The position numbers and the translations under genes are program-made. Of a DNA stretch of 64,000 nt, positions 41,707 through 50,833 are shown piece after piece. The stretch covers positions 5,672,118 through 5,736,117 of the forward strand of contig NZ_JAIFZO010000002.1 of NCBI RefSeq assembly GCF_026341275.1. Direction: 5' to 3'. The stretch is from Streptomyces ortus. Its GTDB lineage: Bacteria > Actinomycetota > Actinomycetes > Streptomycetales > Streptomycetaceae. How positions within the stretch are numbered: the first letter of the stretch is position 1; every line of letters begins with the position of its first letter. The notes under the pieces were generated by a model. It saw nothing but the letters and a program-made list of their open reading frames with translations. It did not search any database and was not told where the DNA came from.

Positions 41707-41735
41707 CTAGTGCTCTACCATTGAGCTACGCCCGC
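41662..41735 (-). tRNA. tRNA-Gly(UCC)
   Basis: 74 nt including an encoded CCA (41664-41662). The acceptor stem GCGGGCG pairs with CGCCCGC. The D-arm is GCTC...GAGC, the anticodon stem CTAGT/ACTAG carries loop CTTCCAA with anticodon TCC, and the T-arm has TTCGATT. It reads GGA/GGG codons. It is the integration target of the adjacent element. Confidence 0.97.
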
Positions 41736-41888
41736 ACAGCACGCACCGCAGGTCAGTGACCCGCGGCACTGAAGCATCGTAGCGGGTCGTACGCCCTCGC
41801 CGCACACCCCGTTCCGGCGGGCGGCGGCGCCCCGGGAAATGCGGGCGTGGCACGGTCCGCGGGCATGTACCCTACGTGACGCACCAGA

Positions 41889-41965
41889 CGGGGTGTGGCG
41901 CAGCTTGGTAGCGCGTCCGCTTTGGGAGCGGAAGGCCGTGGGTTCAAATCCCGCCACCCCGACCA
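41889..41965 (+). tRNA. tRNA-Pro(UGG)
   Basis: 77 nt including CCA. The acceptor CGGGGTG pairs with CACCCCG, the anticodon loop is TTTGGGA (anticodon TGG), and the T-loop is TTCAAAT. A short GCCGG/CCGGC hairpin and a T-rich run (41970-41997) follow as a likely terminator. pSAM2 itself uses a tRNA-Pro gene, but this one is unoccupied. Confidence 0.97.
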
Positions 41966-41994
41966 CCGTGCCGGACCACCGGCGAGATCACCTT

Positions 41995-42024
41995 TTTGGG
42001 GCGTGTACCGCCTGCGGCTAGTAT
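41995..42024 (+). promoter_or_regulatory. Predicted promoter of tig
   Basis: TTTGGG (41995-42000), an 18-bp spacer and TAGTAT (42019-42024). The leader would be about 120 nt. Confidence 0.45.
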
Positions 42025-42152
42025 GCAAACTGCGCGCCCGTGTGTCTGCATTTTTACGTCCCTCAAGGGCCGCCAGTCCGCTGAGGCCCCGCCGTTTCCG
42101 GTAGGGACCGTCAGTAGAACCCAAAGAAGTCAGCCCCCAAGGAGACCGAACC

Positions 42153-43571
42153 GTGAAGAGCGCCGTGGAGACCCTGAACCCGACCCGGGTTCGGCTCAGC
42201 ATCGAGGTGCCCTTCGAGGAGCTCAAGGACAGCCTCGACGCGGCGTACAAGAAGATCAACCAGCAGGTCACGGTGAAGGGGTTCCGGAAGGGCAAGATTC
42301 CGGCTCGCGTCATCGACCAGCGGTTCGGCCGCGGTGCGGTTCTCGAGGAAGCGGTCAACGACGCGCTTCCGAAGTTCTACACCGACGCGGTCAACGAAGC
42401 CGAGCTGAACGTCCTCGGCCAGCCCGAGGTCGACATCACGGAGCTGAAGGACGGCGAGACGCTGAACTTCACCGCCGAGGTCGACGTCCGCCCGACGATC
42501 GAGATCCCGGACTACTCCGGCATCGAGGTCGAGGTCGACGCCGTCGAGGTCAGCGAGGAGGACGTCGACAAGGCCGTCGAGGAGCTGCGTGAGCGCTTCG
42601 CCTCGACCGCCCCCGTCGAGCGTGCCGCCGAGGACGGCGACGTCGTCACCCTCGACCTGGAGGCCAAGGTCGACGGCGAGGTCCTGGAGGACGGCGTCGC
42701 GAGCGGCGTCTCCTACACCATCGGCTCCGGTGAGCTGCTGGACGGCATCGACGACGCCGTGAAGGGCCTGGAGGCCGGTGGCGAGGCCACCTTCGCCTCC
42801 GAGCTCAAGGGCGGCTCGGCGGCCGGCAAGGAGTCCGAGGTCACCGTCAAGGTCAGCCAGGTCGCCAAGCGCGAGCTGCCCGAGCTGGACGACGACTTCG
42901 CGCAGCTCGCGTCGGAGTTCGACACCCTCGAAGAGCTGCGTGCCGACAGCCGCAAGCGCCTTGAGAACATGAAGCAGTACGACCAGGCCACGCAGGCCCA
43001 GGAGCGAGTCCTGGAGAAACTGCTGGAGCTCGTCGAGGTGCCCGTCCCCGAGAAGCTGCTCGAGGACGAGATCAACACCCGCAAGCACAACCTGGAGCAC
43101 CACCAGCTCGGCCAGATGGGCCTCGACCTCGAGAAGTACCTGGAGATCCAGGGCAAGACGGCCGAGGAGTTCGACGCCGAGACCAAGGAAGCCGCGGTCA
43201 AGGGCATCAAGACGCAGTTCGTCCTGGACGAGCTCGTCAACAAGGAGAAGCTGAACGTCAGCCAGGAGGAGCTCACCGAGCACCTCATGCGGCGTGCGGC
43301 CTCCTCGAACATGTCTCCCGACCAGTTCGCCCAGGCGGTCGTCGAGGGCGGCCAGGTTCCGATGCTGGTCGGCGAGGTCGCCCGCGGCAAGGCTCTTGCC
43401 GTGGTCGTCGAGGCCGCCACCGTCAAGGACACGAACGGCGAGGTCGTGGACCTCGACGACGAGGACGAGGACGAGGCCTCCACGGAGACCTCGACCGAGG
43501 CCGCCGCCGAGAGCACGACCGAGGAGGCCCCCGAGGCCGCCCCGGAGAAGACCGAGAAGACCGAGGCCTGA
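42153..43571 (+). CDS. tig: Trigger factor
   Basis: 472 residues. It is the ribosome-bound chaperone and peptidyl-prolyl isomerase that meets nascent chains. The N-terminal ribosome-binding domain has the signature loop GFRKGKIP ([13 protein letters not shown]). The central FKBP-like PPIase domain runs around residues 160-250, followed by the helical C-terminal arms and a very acidic tail ([14 protein letters not shown]). GTG start with AAGGAG upstream. A terminator follows, then the clpP1P2-clpX genes, a conserved order. Confidence 0.97.
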   Translation: MKSAVETLNPTRVRLSIEVPFEELKDSLDAAYKKINQQVTVKGFRKGKIPARVIDQRFGRGAVLEEAVNDALPKFYTDAVNEAELNVLGQPEVDITELKDGETLNFTAEVDVRPTIEIPDYSGIEVEVDAVEVSEEDVDKAVEELRERFASTAPVERAAEDGDVVTLDLEAKVDGEVLEDGVASGVSYTIGSGELLDGIDDAVKGLEAGGEATFASELKGGSAAGKESEVTVKVSQVAKRELPELDDDFAQLASEFDTLEELRADSRKRLENMKQYDQATQAQERVLEKLLELVEVPVPEKLLEDEINTRKHNLEHHQLGQMGLDLEKYLEIQGKTAEEFDAETKEAAVKGIKTQFVLDELVNKEKLNVSQEELTEHLMRRAASSNMSPDQFAQAVVEGGQVPMLVGEVARGKALAVVVEAATVKDTNGEVVDLDDEDEDEASTETSTEAAAESTTEEAPEAAPEKTEKTEA

Positions 43572-43587
43572 TCGCCTCGCGGTACGC

Positions 43588-43627
43588 GGCTGCGGGCCCC
43601 CAGGACACGTCCTGGGGGCCCGCAGCC
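43588..43627 (+). terminator. Terminator of tig
   Basis: Perfect 18-bp arms (43588-43605 and 43610-43627) with a CACG loop, 17 bp after the tig stop. Confidence 0.88.
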
Positions 43628-43787
43628 CTCTCTCCGGCCCCCCGCCGGGTCGCAGTCGCGGCTGCCTCCCGAGAGGGCTCCGGAGGGGTGTCGGCGGGTG
43701 CGGCCCGTGGTGGGTCGCCCGTGCGGCTCCGCGCGCCCCTGAGAGGGGGCGCGGGCGGTGAATTCCCTGCTCGACCCGGCGGAGCAC

Positions 43788-43848
43788 ATGCGCTCACAGC
43801 GAACAGTTCCTTCTGCGGGATTCCCCGGAGGGACCCGCGCGTTAGGGT
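43788..43848 (+). promoter_or_regulatory. clpP1 promoter region with ClgR-like site
   Basis: ATGCGC-N5-GCGAAC (43788-43804) resembles the ClgR operator GTTCGC-N5-GCGAAC, with a perfect right half. A -10 TAGGGT lies at 43843-43848 with only a poor -35, which fits an activated promoter. ClgR is known to activate clpP1P2 in Streptomyces. The remainder of 43628-43971 holds GC-rich repeat remnants and no gene. Confidence 0.55.
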
Positions 43849-43971
43849 CCATGAGTACGAGGGCAGGGGAGTCCCCGGAGCCGTCCGACACGGCACGCAC
43901 ACGGGGTCCCACGCCCCCAGCAGAAGACGTGTAGACGGCCCGGCGCCGTCGTAAGACGAGCAGGTGGATAC

Positions 43972-44589
43972 GTGACGAATCTGATGCCCACAGCCGCCGG
44001 CGACCCCATCGGTGGTGGCCTCGGCGACCAGGTCTACAACCGGCTGCTCGGCGAGCGGATCATCTTCCTCGGCCAGGCGGTCGACGACGACATCGCCAAC
44101 AAGATCACCGCACAGCTGCTGCTCCTTGCCTCCGACCCGGAGAAGGACATCTACCTCTACATCAACAGCCCCGGCGGCTCGATCACCGCCGGCATGGCGA
44201 TCTACGACACCATGCAGTACATCAAGAACGACGTGGTGACGATCGCGATGGGCATGGCGGCCTCCATGGGCCAGTTCCTGCTGAGCGCGGGCACTCCGGG
44301 CAAGCGCTTCGCGCTGCCGAACGCGGAGATCCTGATCCACCAGCCCTCGGCCGGTCTCGCCGGTTCCGCGTCGGACATCAAGATCCACGCCGAGCGGCTG
44401 CTGCACACCAAGAAGCGGATGGCGGAGCTGACCTCGTTCCACACCGGCCAGACGGTGGAGCAGGTCACCCGCGACTCCGACCGGGACCGCTGGTTCGACC
44501 CGATCGAGGCCAAGGAGTACGGCCTCATCGACGACATCATGCCCACCGCTGCCGGTATGCCGGGCGGCGGCGGCACCGGGGCGGCCTAG
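43972..44589 (+). CDS. clpP1: ATP-dependent Clp protease subunit ClpP1
   Basis: 205 residues from GTG 43972. It forms the serine-protease chamber that works with ClpX or ClpC. The catalytic triad is Ser in GMAASMGQF, His in LIHQPSAG and Asp in [10 protein letters not shown]. The [12 protein letters not shown] oxyanion strand is intact. It is the first of two adjacent clpP genes, which in actinobacteria form a mixed ClpP1P2 complex that degrades regulators such as ClgR. The C-terminal tail is Gly-rich. Confidence 0.96.
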   Translation: MTNLMPTAAGDPIGGGLGDQVYNRLLGERIIFLGQAVDDDIANKITAQLLLLASDPEKDIYLYINSPGGSITAGMAIYDTMQYIKNDVVTIAMGMAASMGQFLLSAGTPGKRFALPNAEILIHQPSAGLAGSASDIKIHAERLLHTKKRMAELTSFHTGQTVEQVTRDSDRDRWFDPIEAKEYGLIDDIMPTAAGMPGGGGTGAA

Positions 44590-44690
44590 GGCGGCCCGAG
44601 CGCCGACCCGGTGCCGGCCCAGGCCGACGCCCGCCGCTCCGAGACCCCAGCCGACCGCCCCAGCCCTTATCAGGCTCTTCAGGAGACACA

Positions 44691-45371
44691 GTGAACGACT
44701 TCCCCGGCAGCGGACTGCACGACCGCGCGCAGGCCGAGTACACGGGTCCTCGCGCGGAGTCCCGCTACGTCATCCCCCGCTTCGTCGAGCGCACCTCGCA
44801 GGGCGTGCGTGAGTACGACCCGTACGCGAAGCTGTTCGAGGAGCGCGTCATCTTCCTCGGCGTGCAGATCGACGACGCTTCCGCCAACGACGTCATGGCG
44901 CAGCTGCTGTGCCTGGAGTCGATGGACCCCGACCGTGACATCTCGGTCTACATCAACAGCCCCGGCGGCTCCTTCACGGCGCTCACGGCGATCTACGACA
45001 CGATGCAGTTCGTGAAGCCGGACATCCAGACTGTTTGCATGGGTCAGGCCGCCTCGGCCGCCGCGATCCTCCTGGCGGCCGGAACGCCGGGCAAGCGCAT
45101 GGCACTTCCGAACGCCCGCGTGCTGATCCACCAGCCCTATAGCGAGACCGGCCGCGGCCAGGTCTCGGACCTCGAGATCGCCGCGAACGAGATCCTTCGG
45201 ATGCGCGGTCAGCTGGAAGACATGCTGGCCAAGCACTCGACGACGCCGATCGAGAAGATCCGCGAGGACATCGAGCGCGACAAGATCCTCACGGCCGAGG
45301 ACGCCCTCGCGTACGGTCTGGTCGACCAGATCATCTCGACCCGGAAGATGAACAACGCCGCGGTCGCGTGA
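44691..45371 (+). CDS. clpP2: ATP-dependent Clp protease subunit ClpP2
   Basis: 226 residues from GTG 44691 with AGGAG upstream. The triad is Ser in [11 protein letters not shown], His in LIHQPYSE and Asp in [10 protein letters not shown]. The N-terminal extension (about 30 residues, ending [19 protein letters not shown]) is longer than in ClpP1, as is typical, and is probably cleaved during maturation. It lies 101 bp after clpP1 on the same strand and is co-transcribed. Confidence 0.96.
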   Translation: MNDFPGSGLHDRAQAEYTGPRAESRYVIPRFVERTSQGVREYDPYAKLFEERVIFLGVQIDDASANDVMAQLLCLESMDPDRDISVYINSPGGSFTALTAIYDTMQFVKPDIQTVCMGQAASAAAILLAAGTPGKRMALPNARVLIHQPYSETGRGQVSDLEIAANEILRMRGQLEDMLAKHSTTPIEKIREDIERDKILTAEDALAYGLVDQIISTRKMNNAAVA

Positions 45372-45395
45372 CGCATCGCTGTATCGTCTGCCGCT

Positions 45396-45433
45396 CCTTG
45401 ACGCGGTTCACGACAAAGTGAACCGCGCCAAGG
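45396..45433 (+). promoter_or_regulatory. Inverted repeat between clpP2 and clpX
   Basis: 16-nt arms (45396-45411 and 45418-45433) pair at 15 of 16 positions around GACAAA. A TTGACG inside the left arm (45399-45404) could be a -35. It may be an attenuator or an operator that sets clpX apart from clpP1P2. Confidence 0.5.
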
Positions 45434-45531
45434 GGGGCCCGAACGGGGGGCTCGGCAAGGTACCGTCGGACATAAGGCAGCACCAGGAGCCGCTGTACCT
45501 AGGCGTCTCCCAGGCGAAGGGGAAGCACACC

Positions 45532-46818
45532 GTGGCACGCATCGGTGACGGCGGCGATCTGCTCAAGTGCTCGTTCTGTGGCAAGAGCCAGAAGCAGGTC
45601 AAGAAGCTCATCGCAGGCCCTGGTGTGTACATCTGCGACGAGTGCATCGATCTCTGCAACGAGATCATCGAGGAAGAGCTCGCTGAGACGAGCGAGGTGC
45701 GCTGGGAGGAACTTCCCAAACCCCGGGAGATCTACGAGTTCCTCGAGGGTTACGTCGTAGGCCAGGAGTCCGCCAAAAAGGCCCTCTCGGTCGCGGTGTA
45801 CAACCACTACAAGCGGGTCCAGGCCGGCGAGAACAGCACGGGTCAGAACCGCGAGGACGCCATCGAGTTGGCGAAGTCCAACATCCTGCTGCTGGGCCCC
45901 ACGGGCTCGGGCAAGACGCTGCTCGCCCAGACGCTGGCCCGCATGCTGAACGTCCCGTTCGCCATCGCGGACGCGACGGCGCTGACGGAGGCGGGGTATG
46001 TCGGCGAGGACGTCGAGAACATCCTGCTGAAGCTCATCCAGGCGGCGGACTACGACGTCAAGAAGGCCGAGACCGGCATCATCTACATCGACGAGATCGA
46101 CAAGGTGGCTCGCAAGAGCGAGAACCCCTCGATCACGCGCGATGTGTCGGGCGAGGGCGTCCAGCAGGCCCTGCTGAAGATCCTGGAGGGCACCACGGCC
46201 TCCGTGCCTCCACAGGGCGGACGCAAGCACCCGCACCAGGAGTTCATCCAGATCGACACGACGAACGTCCTGTTCATCGTGGGCGGTGCCTTCGCGGGCC
46301 TGGAGAAGCTCGTCGAGTCCCGTGCGGGTGCCAAGGGCATCGGCTTCGGCGCGACGATCCGCTCCAAGAAGGAACTCGAGGCGAAGGACCGCTTCGAGGA
46401 CGTCATGCCCGAGGACCTGGTGAAGTTCGGGATGATCCCCGAGTTCATCGGCCGCCTCCCCGTCATCACGTCGGTCCACAACCTCGACCGCGAGGCCCTC
46501 CTGCAGATCCTGGTGGAGCCGCGCAACGCACTGGTGAAGCAGTACCAGCGCCTGTTCGAACTGGACGGCGTGGAGCTGGACTTCGAGCGCGAGGCCCTCG
46601 AAGCCATCGCGGACCAGGCCATCCTCCGCCAGACCGGCGCGCGCGGCCTGCGCGCCATCATGGAGGAGGTCCTCCAAGCGGTGATGTACGAGGTCCCGTC
46701 CCGCAAGGACGTGGCCCGCGTCGTCATCACCTCGGAGGTGGTCCGCTCGAACGTGAACCCGACGCTCATTCCGCGGGACGCGCGGGGCCGGGGACCGGGC
46801 GAGCAGAAGACGGCGTAG
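45532..46818 (+). CDS. clpX: ATP-dependent protease ATPase subunit ClpX
   Basis: 428 residues from GTG 45532 ([20 protein letters not shown]), the expected length. It has an N-terminal C4 zinc domain (CSFC and CDECIDLC), an AAA+ module with Walker A GPTGSGKT and Walker [10 protein letters not shown], and the IGF loop that docks on ClpP ([13 protein letters not shown]). It unfolds tagged substrates and feeds them to ClpP1P2. AAGGGG is 8 nt from the GTG. The frame is open upstream to 45418 but the zinc domain sets the start. Confidence 0.96.
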   Translation: MARIGDGGDLLKCSFCGKSQKQVKKLIAGPGVYICDECIDLCNEIIEEELAETSEVRWEELPKPREIYEFLEGYVVGQESAKKALSVAVYNHYKRVQAGENSTGQNREDAIELAKSNILLLGPTGSGKTLLAQTLARMLNVPFAIADATALTEAGYVGEDVENILLKLIQAADYDVKKAETGIIYIDEIDKVARKSENPSITRDVSGEGVQQALLKILEGTTASVPPQGGRKHPHQEFIQIDTTNVLFIVGGAFAGLEKLVESRAGAKGIGFGATIRSKKELEAKDRFEDVMPEDLVKFGMIPEFIGRLPVITSVHNLDREALLQILVEPRNALVKQYQRLFELDGVELDFEREALEAIADQAILRQTGARGLRAIMEEVLQAVMYEVPSRKDVARVVITSEVVRSNVNPTLIPRDARGRGPGEQKTA

Positions 46819-46842
46819 CCGTCACGCACGGACGCGAGGTAC

Positions 46843-46879
46843 GGCGAAGGGCCCCGGTCACCGACCGGGGCCCTTCGCC
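46843..46879. terminator. Bidirectional terminator after clpX
   Basis: Perfect 17-bp arms (46843-46859 and 46863-46879) with a 3-nt loop lie between clpX and the convergent membrane-protein gene. Confidence 0.87.
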
Positions 46880-46898
46880 CTTGCGCGTGCCGCGTCAC

Positions 46899-47822
46899 TC
46901 AGAGCTTGACGCGGACCTCCTTGCGCACCTTGGCGGTGGTCTCGGCCACCTCCGCCGGGTCCGAGCTCTTGCCCGCCGCGGCGTCGGAGAACTCGATGGG
47001 CAGTACGAAGCCGAGCGTGCTGTGGTCCGCCCAGGCGCAGTACGTCACGTTCATCTCCTTGGGCTCGCCCGTGCTGCCGCCGGAGTTGTCGATCTTCGCC
47101 TGCTGGCACTTCAGGACGGCGCCCTCCAGCGAGCTGGGCTCGTAGGCCTTCGAGCTGCCGACGAAGGTGACGTCCTCGTCCTTGGCGTCCTTCTCCATGA
47201 AGGCGAAGAAATCGTCCACCGCCTTCTCCGGGTCGTCGATCTCCCCGTACACCCCGCCGAAGCTGAGCAGCTTGCCGGCCAGCGGGTTGTCCTTGTCGCC
47301 GGACTGGTAGGAGGCGCTGACGTCCTTGGGGTTCTTCACACCCCAGGACTCGGCGTCCTTCAGGTCGGACTTGGACATGCCGTCCCCGGAGCCCTCGCTC
47401 TTCTTGTACTCGGTGAGCAAGGTCGCCGGCGTCGTCAGCTTGTGGGGGCCGTCGTTCGCGACGTCCGCGGAGCCGCCGTTGCTGCCGCCGATGACGAAGT
47501 ACGCGCCCACCGCGATCGCGGCCACGACCGCCACCGCGCCGATGATCAGGCCCGTCTTCTTCTTGCCCCCGCCGGGCGCCGGCGGCATCGGGGCGCCGTA
47601 GGGGGCGCCGGGCGGCTGCTGGCCGTAGCCGGGCTGCTGCGGCGGGACGCCGGGAGGGGCCTGCTGGGGGTACCCGTAGCCGGGCTGCGGCGGCGGAGCC
47701 TGCTGCGGGTAGCCGTAGCCGGGCTGGGGGGCCTGCGGCTGCTGGCCGTAAGGACCCGGCTGACCGTACGGCCCGGGCTGCTGAGGCTGCCCGCCGTACG
47801 GGCCCGGCTGGTTGTAGCTCAT
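46899..47822 (-). CDS. Membrane protein with Pro/Gly/Tyr/Gln-rich N-terminus
   Basis: 307 residues. The first 85 are low-complexity PGYGYPQQ/QPGPYGQ repeats, followed by KKK and one transmembrane helix (GLIIGAVAVVAAIAVGAYFV). The outer domain of about 190 residues (KLTTPATLLTEYKKSEGSG onwards) has two Cys (LKCQQAKID, TYCAWAD) likely in a disulphide. This tail-plus-helix layout is frequent in Streptomyces and resembles proteins with unknown sensory or envelope roles. No named family. It diverges from valS. Confidence 0.85.
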   Translation of the reverse strand: MSYNQPGPYGGQPQQPGPYGQPGPYGQQPQAPQPGYGYPQQAPPPQPGYGYPQQAPPGVPPQQPGYGQQPPGAPYGAPMPPAPGGGKKKTGLIIGAVAVVAAIAVGAYFVIGGSNGGSADVANDGPHKLTTPATLLTEYKKSEGSGDGMSKSDLKDAESWGVKNPKDVSASYQSGDKDNPLAGKLLSFGGVYGEIDDPEKAVDDFFAFMEKDAKDEDVTFVGSSKAYEPSSLEGAVLKCQQAKIDNSGGSTGEPKEMNVTYCAWADHSTLGFVLPIEFSDAAAGKSSDPAEVAETTAKVRKEVRVKL

Positions 47823-47945
47823 TCTGGGTTCCCCTCCAGATACTTATGTGGTGCGAACATCCTCACCCAGGCCGAGGGGCGCCGGAGCGGCGGGGGCCGC
47901 ACCGTTACCAAGTAATCGGGTTTCGGAGCGAGGCTGTGACACCTC

Positions 47946-47951
47946 TAAACT
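47946..47951 (+). promoter_or_regulatory. -10 element of a probable leaderless valS
   Basis: TAAACT ends exactly 6 bp before GTG 47958. A weak TTCGGA (47922-47927) is 18 bp upstream. No T-box leader can therefore exist between this promoter and the gene. Confidence 0.55.
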
Positions 47952-47957
47952 GGGCGG

Positions 47958-50588
47958 GTGACCGACAACGCTCAGCAGCAGCCATCAGCCAACGCCCCCG
48001 AACTGCCGACCCAGTACGCGCCGGCCGAGGTAGAGGGGAAGCTGTACGAGCGCTGGGTCGAGCGGGGTTACTTCACCGCCGACGCGAACAGCGACAAGCC
48101 GCCGTACACCATCGTCATTCCGCCGCCGAACGTCACCGGGTCCCTGCACCTGGGGCATGCCTTCCAGCACACGCTCATGGACGCTCTCACCCGCCGCAAG
48201 CGCATGCAGGGCTTCGAGGCGCTGTGGCTGCCCGGCATGGACCACGCCGGTATCGCCACCCAGAACAAGGTCGAGCAGCAGCTCGCCGAGGAGGGCAAGT
48301 CGCGGCAGGACCTCGGGCGCGAGGAGTTCGTCGAGCGCGTCTGGCAGTGGAAGGAGGAGTACGGCGGCAAGATCCTCGGCCAGATGCGCCGGCTCGGGGA
48401 CGGTGTCGACTGGGACCGCGAGCGGTTCACCATGGACGAGGGCCTGTCCAAGGCCGTCCAGACCATCTTCAAGAAGCTGTACGACGACGAGCTGATCTAC
48501 CGCGCCGAGCGCATCATCAACTGGTGCCCGCGCTGTCTGACGGCCATCTCGGACATCGAGGTGAACTACCAGGAGGACGACGGCGAGCTCGTCTCCATCC
48601 GGTACGGGGAGGGCGACGAGACCCTCGTCGTCGCCACCACGCGTGCCGAGACGATGCTCGGTGACACCGCCGTCGCCGTCCACCCCGACGACGAGCGCTA
48701 CCGCCACCTCGTCGGCAAGCGCATCAAGCTCCCGCTGACCGACCGCACCATCCCGGTCGTCGCGGACCACCACGTCGACCCCGAGTTCGGCACGGGTGCC
48801 GTCAAGGTCACCCCCGCCCACGACCCGAACGACTTCGCCATCGGGCAGCGCCACGGCCTGGAGTCGCTGACGATCATGGACGAGCGGGCGGTCATCACCG
48901 TCCACGGCCCCTTCGAGGGACTCGACCGCTACGAGGCCCGTTCCGCCGTCGTCGGCGCACTGCGCTCGCAGGGCCGGATCGTCGCCGAGAAGCGCCCGTA
49001 CGTCCACAGCGTCGGACACTGCTCGCGCTGCAGCACCACCATCGAGCCGCGGCAGTCCCTGCAGTGGTGGGTCAAGGTCGGCCCGCTCGCGAAGGCCGCC
49101 GGTGACGCGGTCCGCGACGGCCGGGTGAAGATCCACCCCGAGGACATGTCGAAGCGGTACTTCGACTGGGTCGACAACCTCAACGACTGGAACATCTCGC
49201 GTCAGCTGTGGTGGGGCCACCGCATCCCCATCTGGTACGGCCCGAACGGCGAGACGGTCTGCGTCGGCCCCGACGAGCAGCCGCCCGGCACGGAGGCCGA
49301 GGGCTGGAGGCAGGACACCGACGTCCTCGACACCTGGTTCTCGTCCGGCCTGTGGCCGTTCTCCACGCTCGGCTGGCCCGAACAGACCCCGGACCTCCGG
49401 AAGTTCTATCCGACGGACGTCCTGCTCACCGGCCACGACATCATCTTCTTCTGGGTCGCCCGGATGATGATGTTCGGTCTGTACGCGATGGACGGCGAGG
49501 TCCCCTTCAAGACCATCGCGCTGACCGGTCTGGTCCGTGACGAGCGCGGCAAGAAGATGTCGAAGTCGTTCGGCAACGTCGTCGACCCGCTCGACTGGAT
49601 GGACAGGTACGGCTCGGACGCCGTCCGGTTCACCCTGGCCAAGGGCGCCAACCCCGGTACGGACGTGCCGATCGGCGAGGACTGGGTCCAGGCGGCCCGT
49701 AACTTCGCCAACAAGATCTGGAACGCGACGCGGTTCGCGCTGATGAACGGCGCGACGGTCGAGGGGCCGCTGCCGGACGCGTCCGCGATGTCGGCGACGG
49801 ACCGGTGGATCCTGTCCCGCCTCAACGAGACCGTCGCGGAAGTCGACGCGTACTACGAGGACTTCCAGTTCGCGAAGCTCTCCGACGCGCTGTACCACTT
49901 CGCGTGGGACGAGGTCTTCGACTGGTACGTCGAGCTGTCGAAGACGACGTTCATGGCGGGCGGGCCCGCGGCCGAGGTCAGCAAGCGGGTCCTCGGCGAG
50001 GTCCTGGACGTCACGCTGCGGCTGCTGCACCCGGTCGTGCCGTTCGTCACGGAGACGCTCTGGACGACCCTCACGGGCGGTGAGTCCGTCGTGATCGCCG
50101 ACTGGCCCGCGGACAGCGGTTTCCGGGACGCGGGCGCCGAGCGGGAGATCGAGGCGCTGCAGCAGGTCATCACGGAGGTCCGTCGCTTCCGCGCCGATCA
50201 GGGGCTGCAGCCGGGGCAGCGGGTGCCGGCGCGGCTGTCCCTGGAGGGGACCGCGTTCGCTCCGCACGAGGCGGCCATCCGGCAGCTGCTGCGGCTGCAG
50301 CCGGAGGGGGACGACTTCTCGGCCACGGCGACGCTGCCGGTCGCGGGGGCGTCCGTCGCGCTCGACCTCTCGGGCACGATCGATGTGGCGGCCGAGCGGA
50401 AGCGGCTTGCCAAGGATCTTGGCGCCGCGGAGAAGGAGAAGGCGGCGGCGAACGCCAAGCTCGGCAACGAGGCGTTTCTCGCCAAGGCGCCGGATCAGGT
50501 CGTGGACAAGATCCGGGGGCGGCTCGCGAAGGCGGACGAGGACATTGCGCGGCTCTCGGCGCAGTTGGAGGCGTTGCCGCGGGTGTAG
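47958..50588 (+). CDS. valS: Valyl-tRNA synthetase
   Basis: 876-residue class I synthetase that charges tRNA-Val. The HIGH motif appears as HLGH ([13 protein letters not shown]), the editing CP1 domain holds [18 protein letters not shown], and the KMSKS motif is in [12 protein letters not shown]. The C-terminal coiled coil ([20 protein letters not shown]) is complete, so the length is normal. The GTG start lies directly at the predicted transcription start. Confidence 0.97.
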   Translation: MTDNAQQQPSANAPELPTQYAPAEVEGKLYERWVERGYFTADANSDKPPYTIVIPPPNVTGSLHLGHAFQHTLMDALTRRKRMQGFEALWLPGMDHAGIATQNKVEQQLAEEGKSRQDLGREEFVERVWQWKEEYGGKILGQMRRLGDGVDWDRERFTMDEGLSKAVQTIFKKLYDDELIYRAERIINWCPRCLTAISDIEVNYQEDDGELVSIRYGEGDETLVVATTRAETMLGDTAVAVHPDDERYRHLVGKRIKLPLTDRTIPVVADHHVDPEFGTGAVKVTPAHDPNDFAIGQRHGLESLTIMDERAVITVHGPFEGLDRYEARSAVVGALRSQGRIVAEKRPYVHSVGHCSRCSTTIEPRQSLQWWVKVGPLAKAAGDAVRDGRVKIHPEDMSKRYFDWVDNLNDWNISRQLWWGHRIPIWYGPNGETVCVGPDEQPPGTEAEGWRQDTDVLDTWFSSGLWPFSTLGWPEQTPDLRKFYPTDVLLTGHDIIFFWVARMMMFGLYAMDGEVPFKTIALTGLVRDERGKKMSKSFGNVVDPLDWMDRYGSDAVRFTLAKGANPGTDVPIGEDWVQAARNFANKIWNATRFALMNGATVEGPLPDASAMSATDRWILSRLNETVAEVDAYYEDFQFAKLSDALYHFAWDEVFDWYVELSKTTFMAGGPAAEVSKRVLGEVLDVTLRLLHPVVPFVTETLWTTLTGGESVVIADWPADSGFRDAGAEREIEALQQVITEVRRFRADQGLQPGQRVPARLSLEGTAFAPHEAAIRQLLRLQPEGDDFSATATLPVAGASVALDLSGTIDVAAERKRLAKDLGAAEKEKAAANAKLGNEAFLAKAPDQVVDKIRGRLAKADEDIARLSAQLEALPRV

Positions 50589-50632
50589 TGGGGGTGGTCC
50601 TGGCGGACGGCTGAGCCCACCTGGGGCGGGAT

Positions 50633-50788
50633 GTCGGGTGCGGGTCGGTCGGTATGGGCCGCGCAGTTCCCCGCGCCCCTCGGGAGGGCTGCGCCGCTCC
50701 CGGGAGGGTTGTCGGGTGCAGGTGGGTCGGTGTGGGCCGCGCAGTTCCCCGCGCCCCTTGGGAGGGCTGCGCCGCTCCCGGGAGGGTT
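50633..50788. repeat. 78-bp tandem duplication carrying GC-rich palindromes
   Basis: Two copies start at 50633 and 50711. Each contains GCGCAGTTCCCCGCGCCCCT (50661 and 50739) and a CTCCCGGGAGG palindrome. The array fills the gap between valS and folC and may act as a terminator. Confidence 0.85.
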
Positions 50789-50821
50789 GCGCCCTCCCAC
50801 AGCGGGCGTGGGTGGGCTCCG

Positions 50822-50827
50822 TAGACT
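50822..50827 (+). promoter_or_regulatory. -10 element of a probable leaderless folC
   Basis: TAGACT ends 6 bp before GTG 50834. The six bases between are all G, so a Shine-Dalgarno role would be too close to the start. Confidence 0.45.
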
Positions 50828-50833
50828 GGGGGG

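Noticed and set aside
41740-41888. Second integrated element at tRNA-Pro
   Set aside because: tRNA-Pro is intact with no direct repeat, integrase or displaced 3' fragment nearby.
47823-47957. T-box or other aminoacyl-tRNA-synthetase riboswitch before valS
   Set aside because: The gap is short, holds no T-box core sequence, and the -10 directly before GTG points to a leaderless transcript.
47985-50267. 760-codon open frame antisense to valS
   Set aside because: Shadow of ValS in the complementary third-position-GC frame; it has no start signal and low-complexity Val/Asp/Arg composition.
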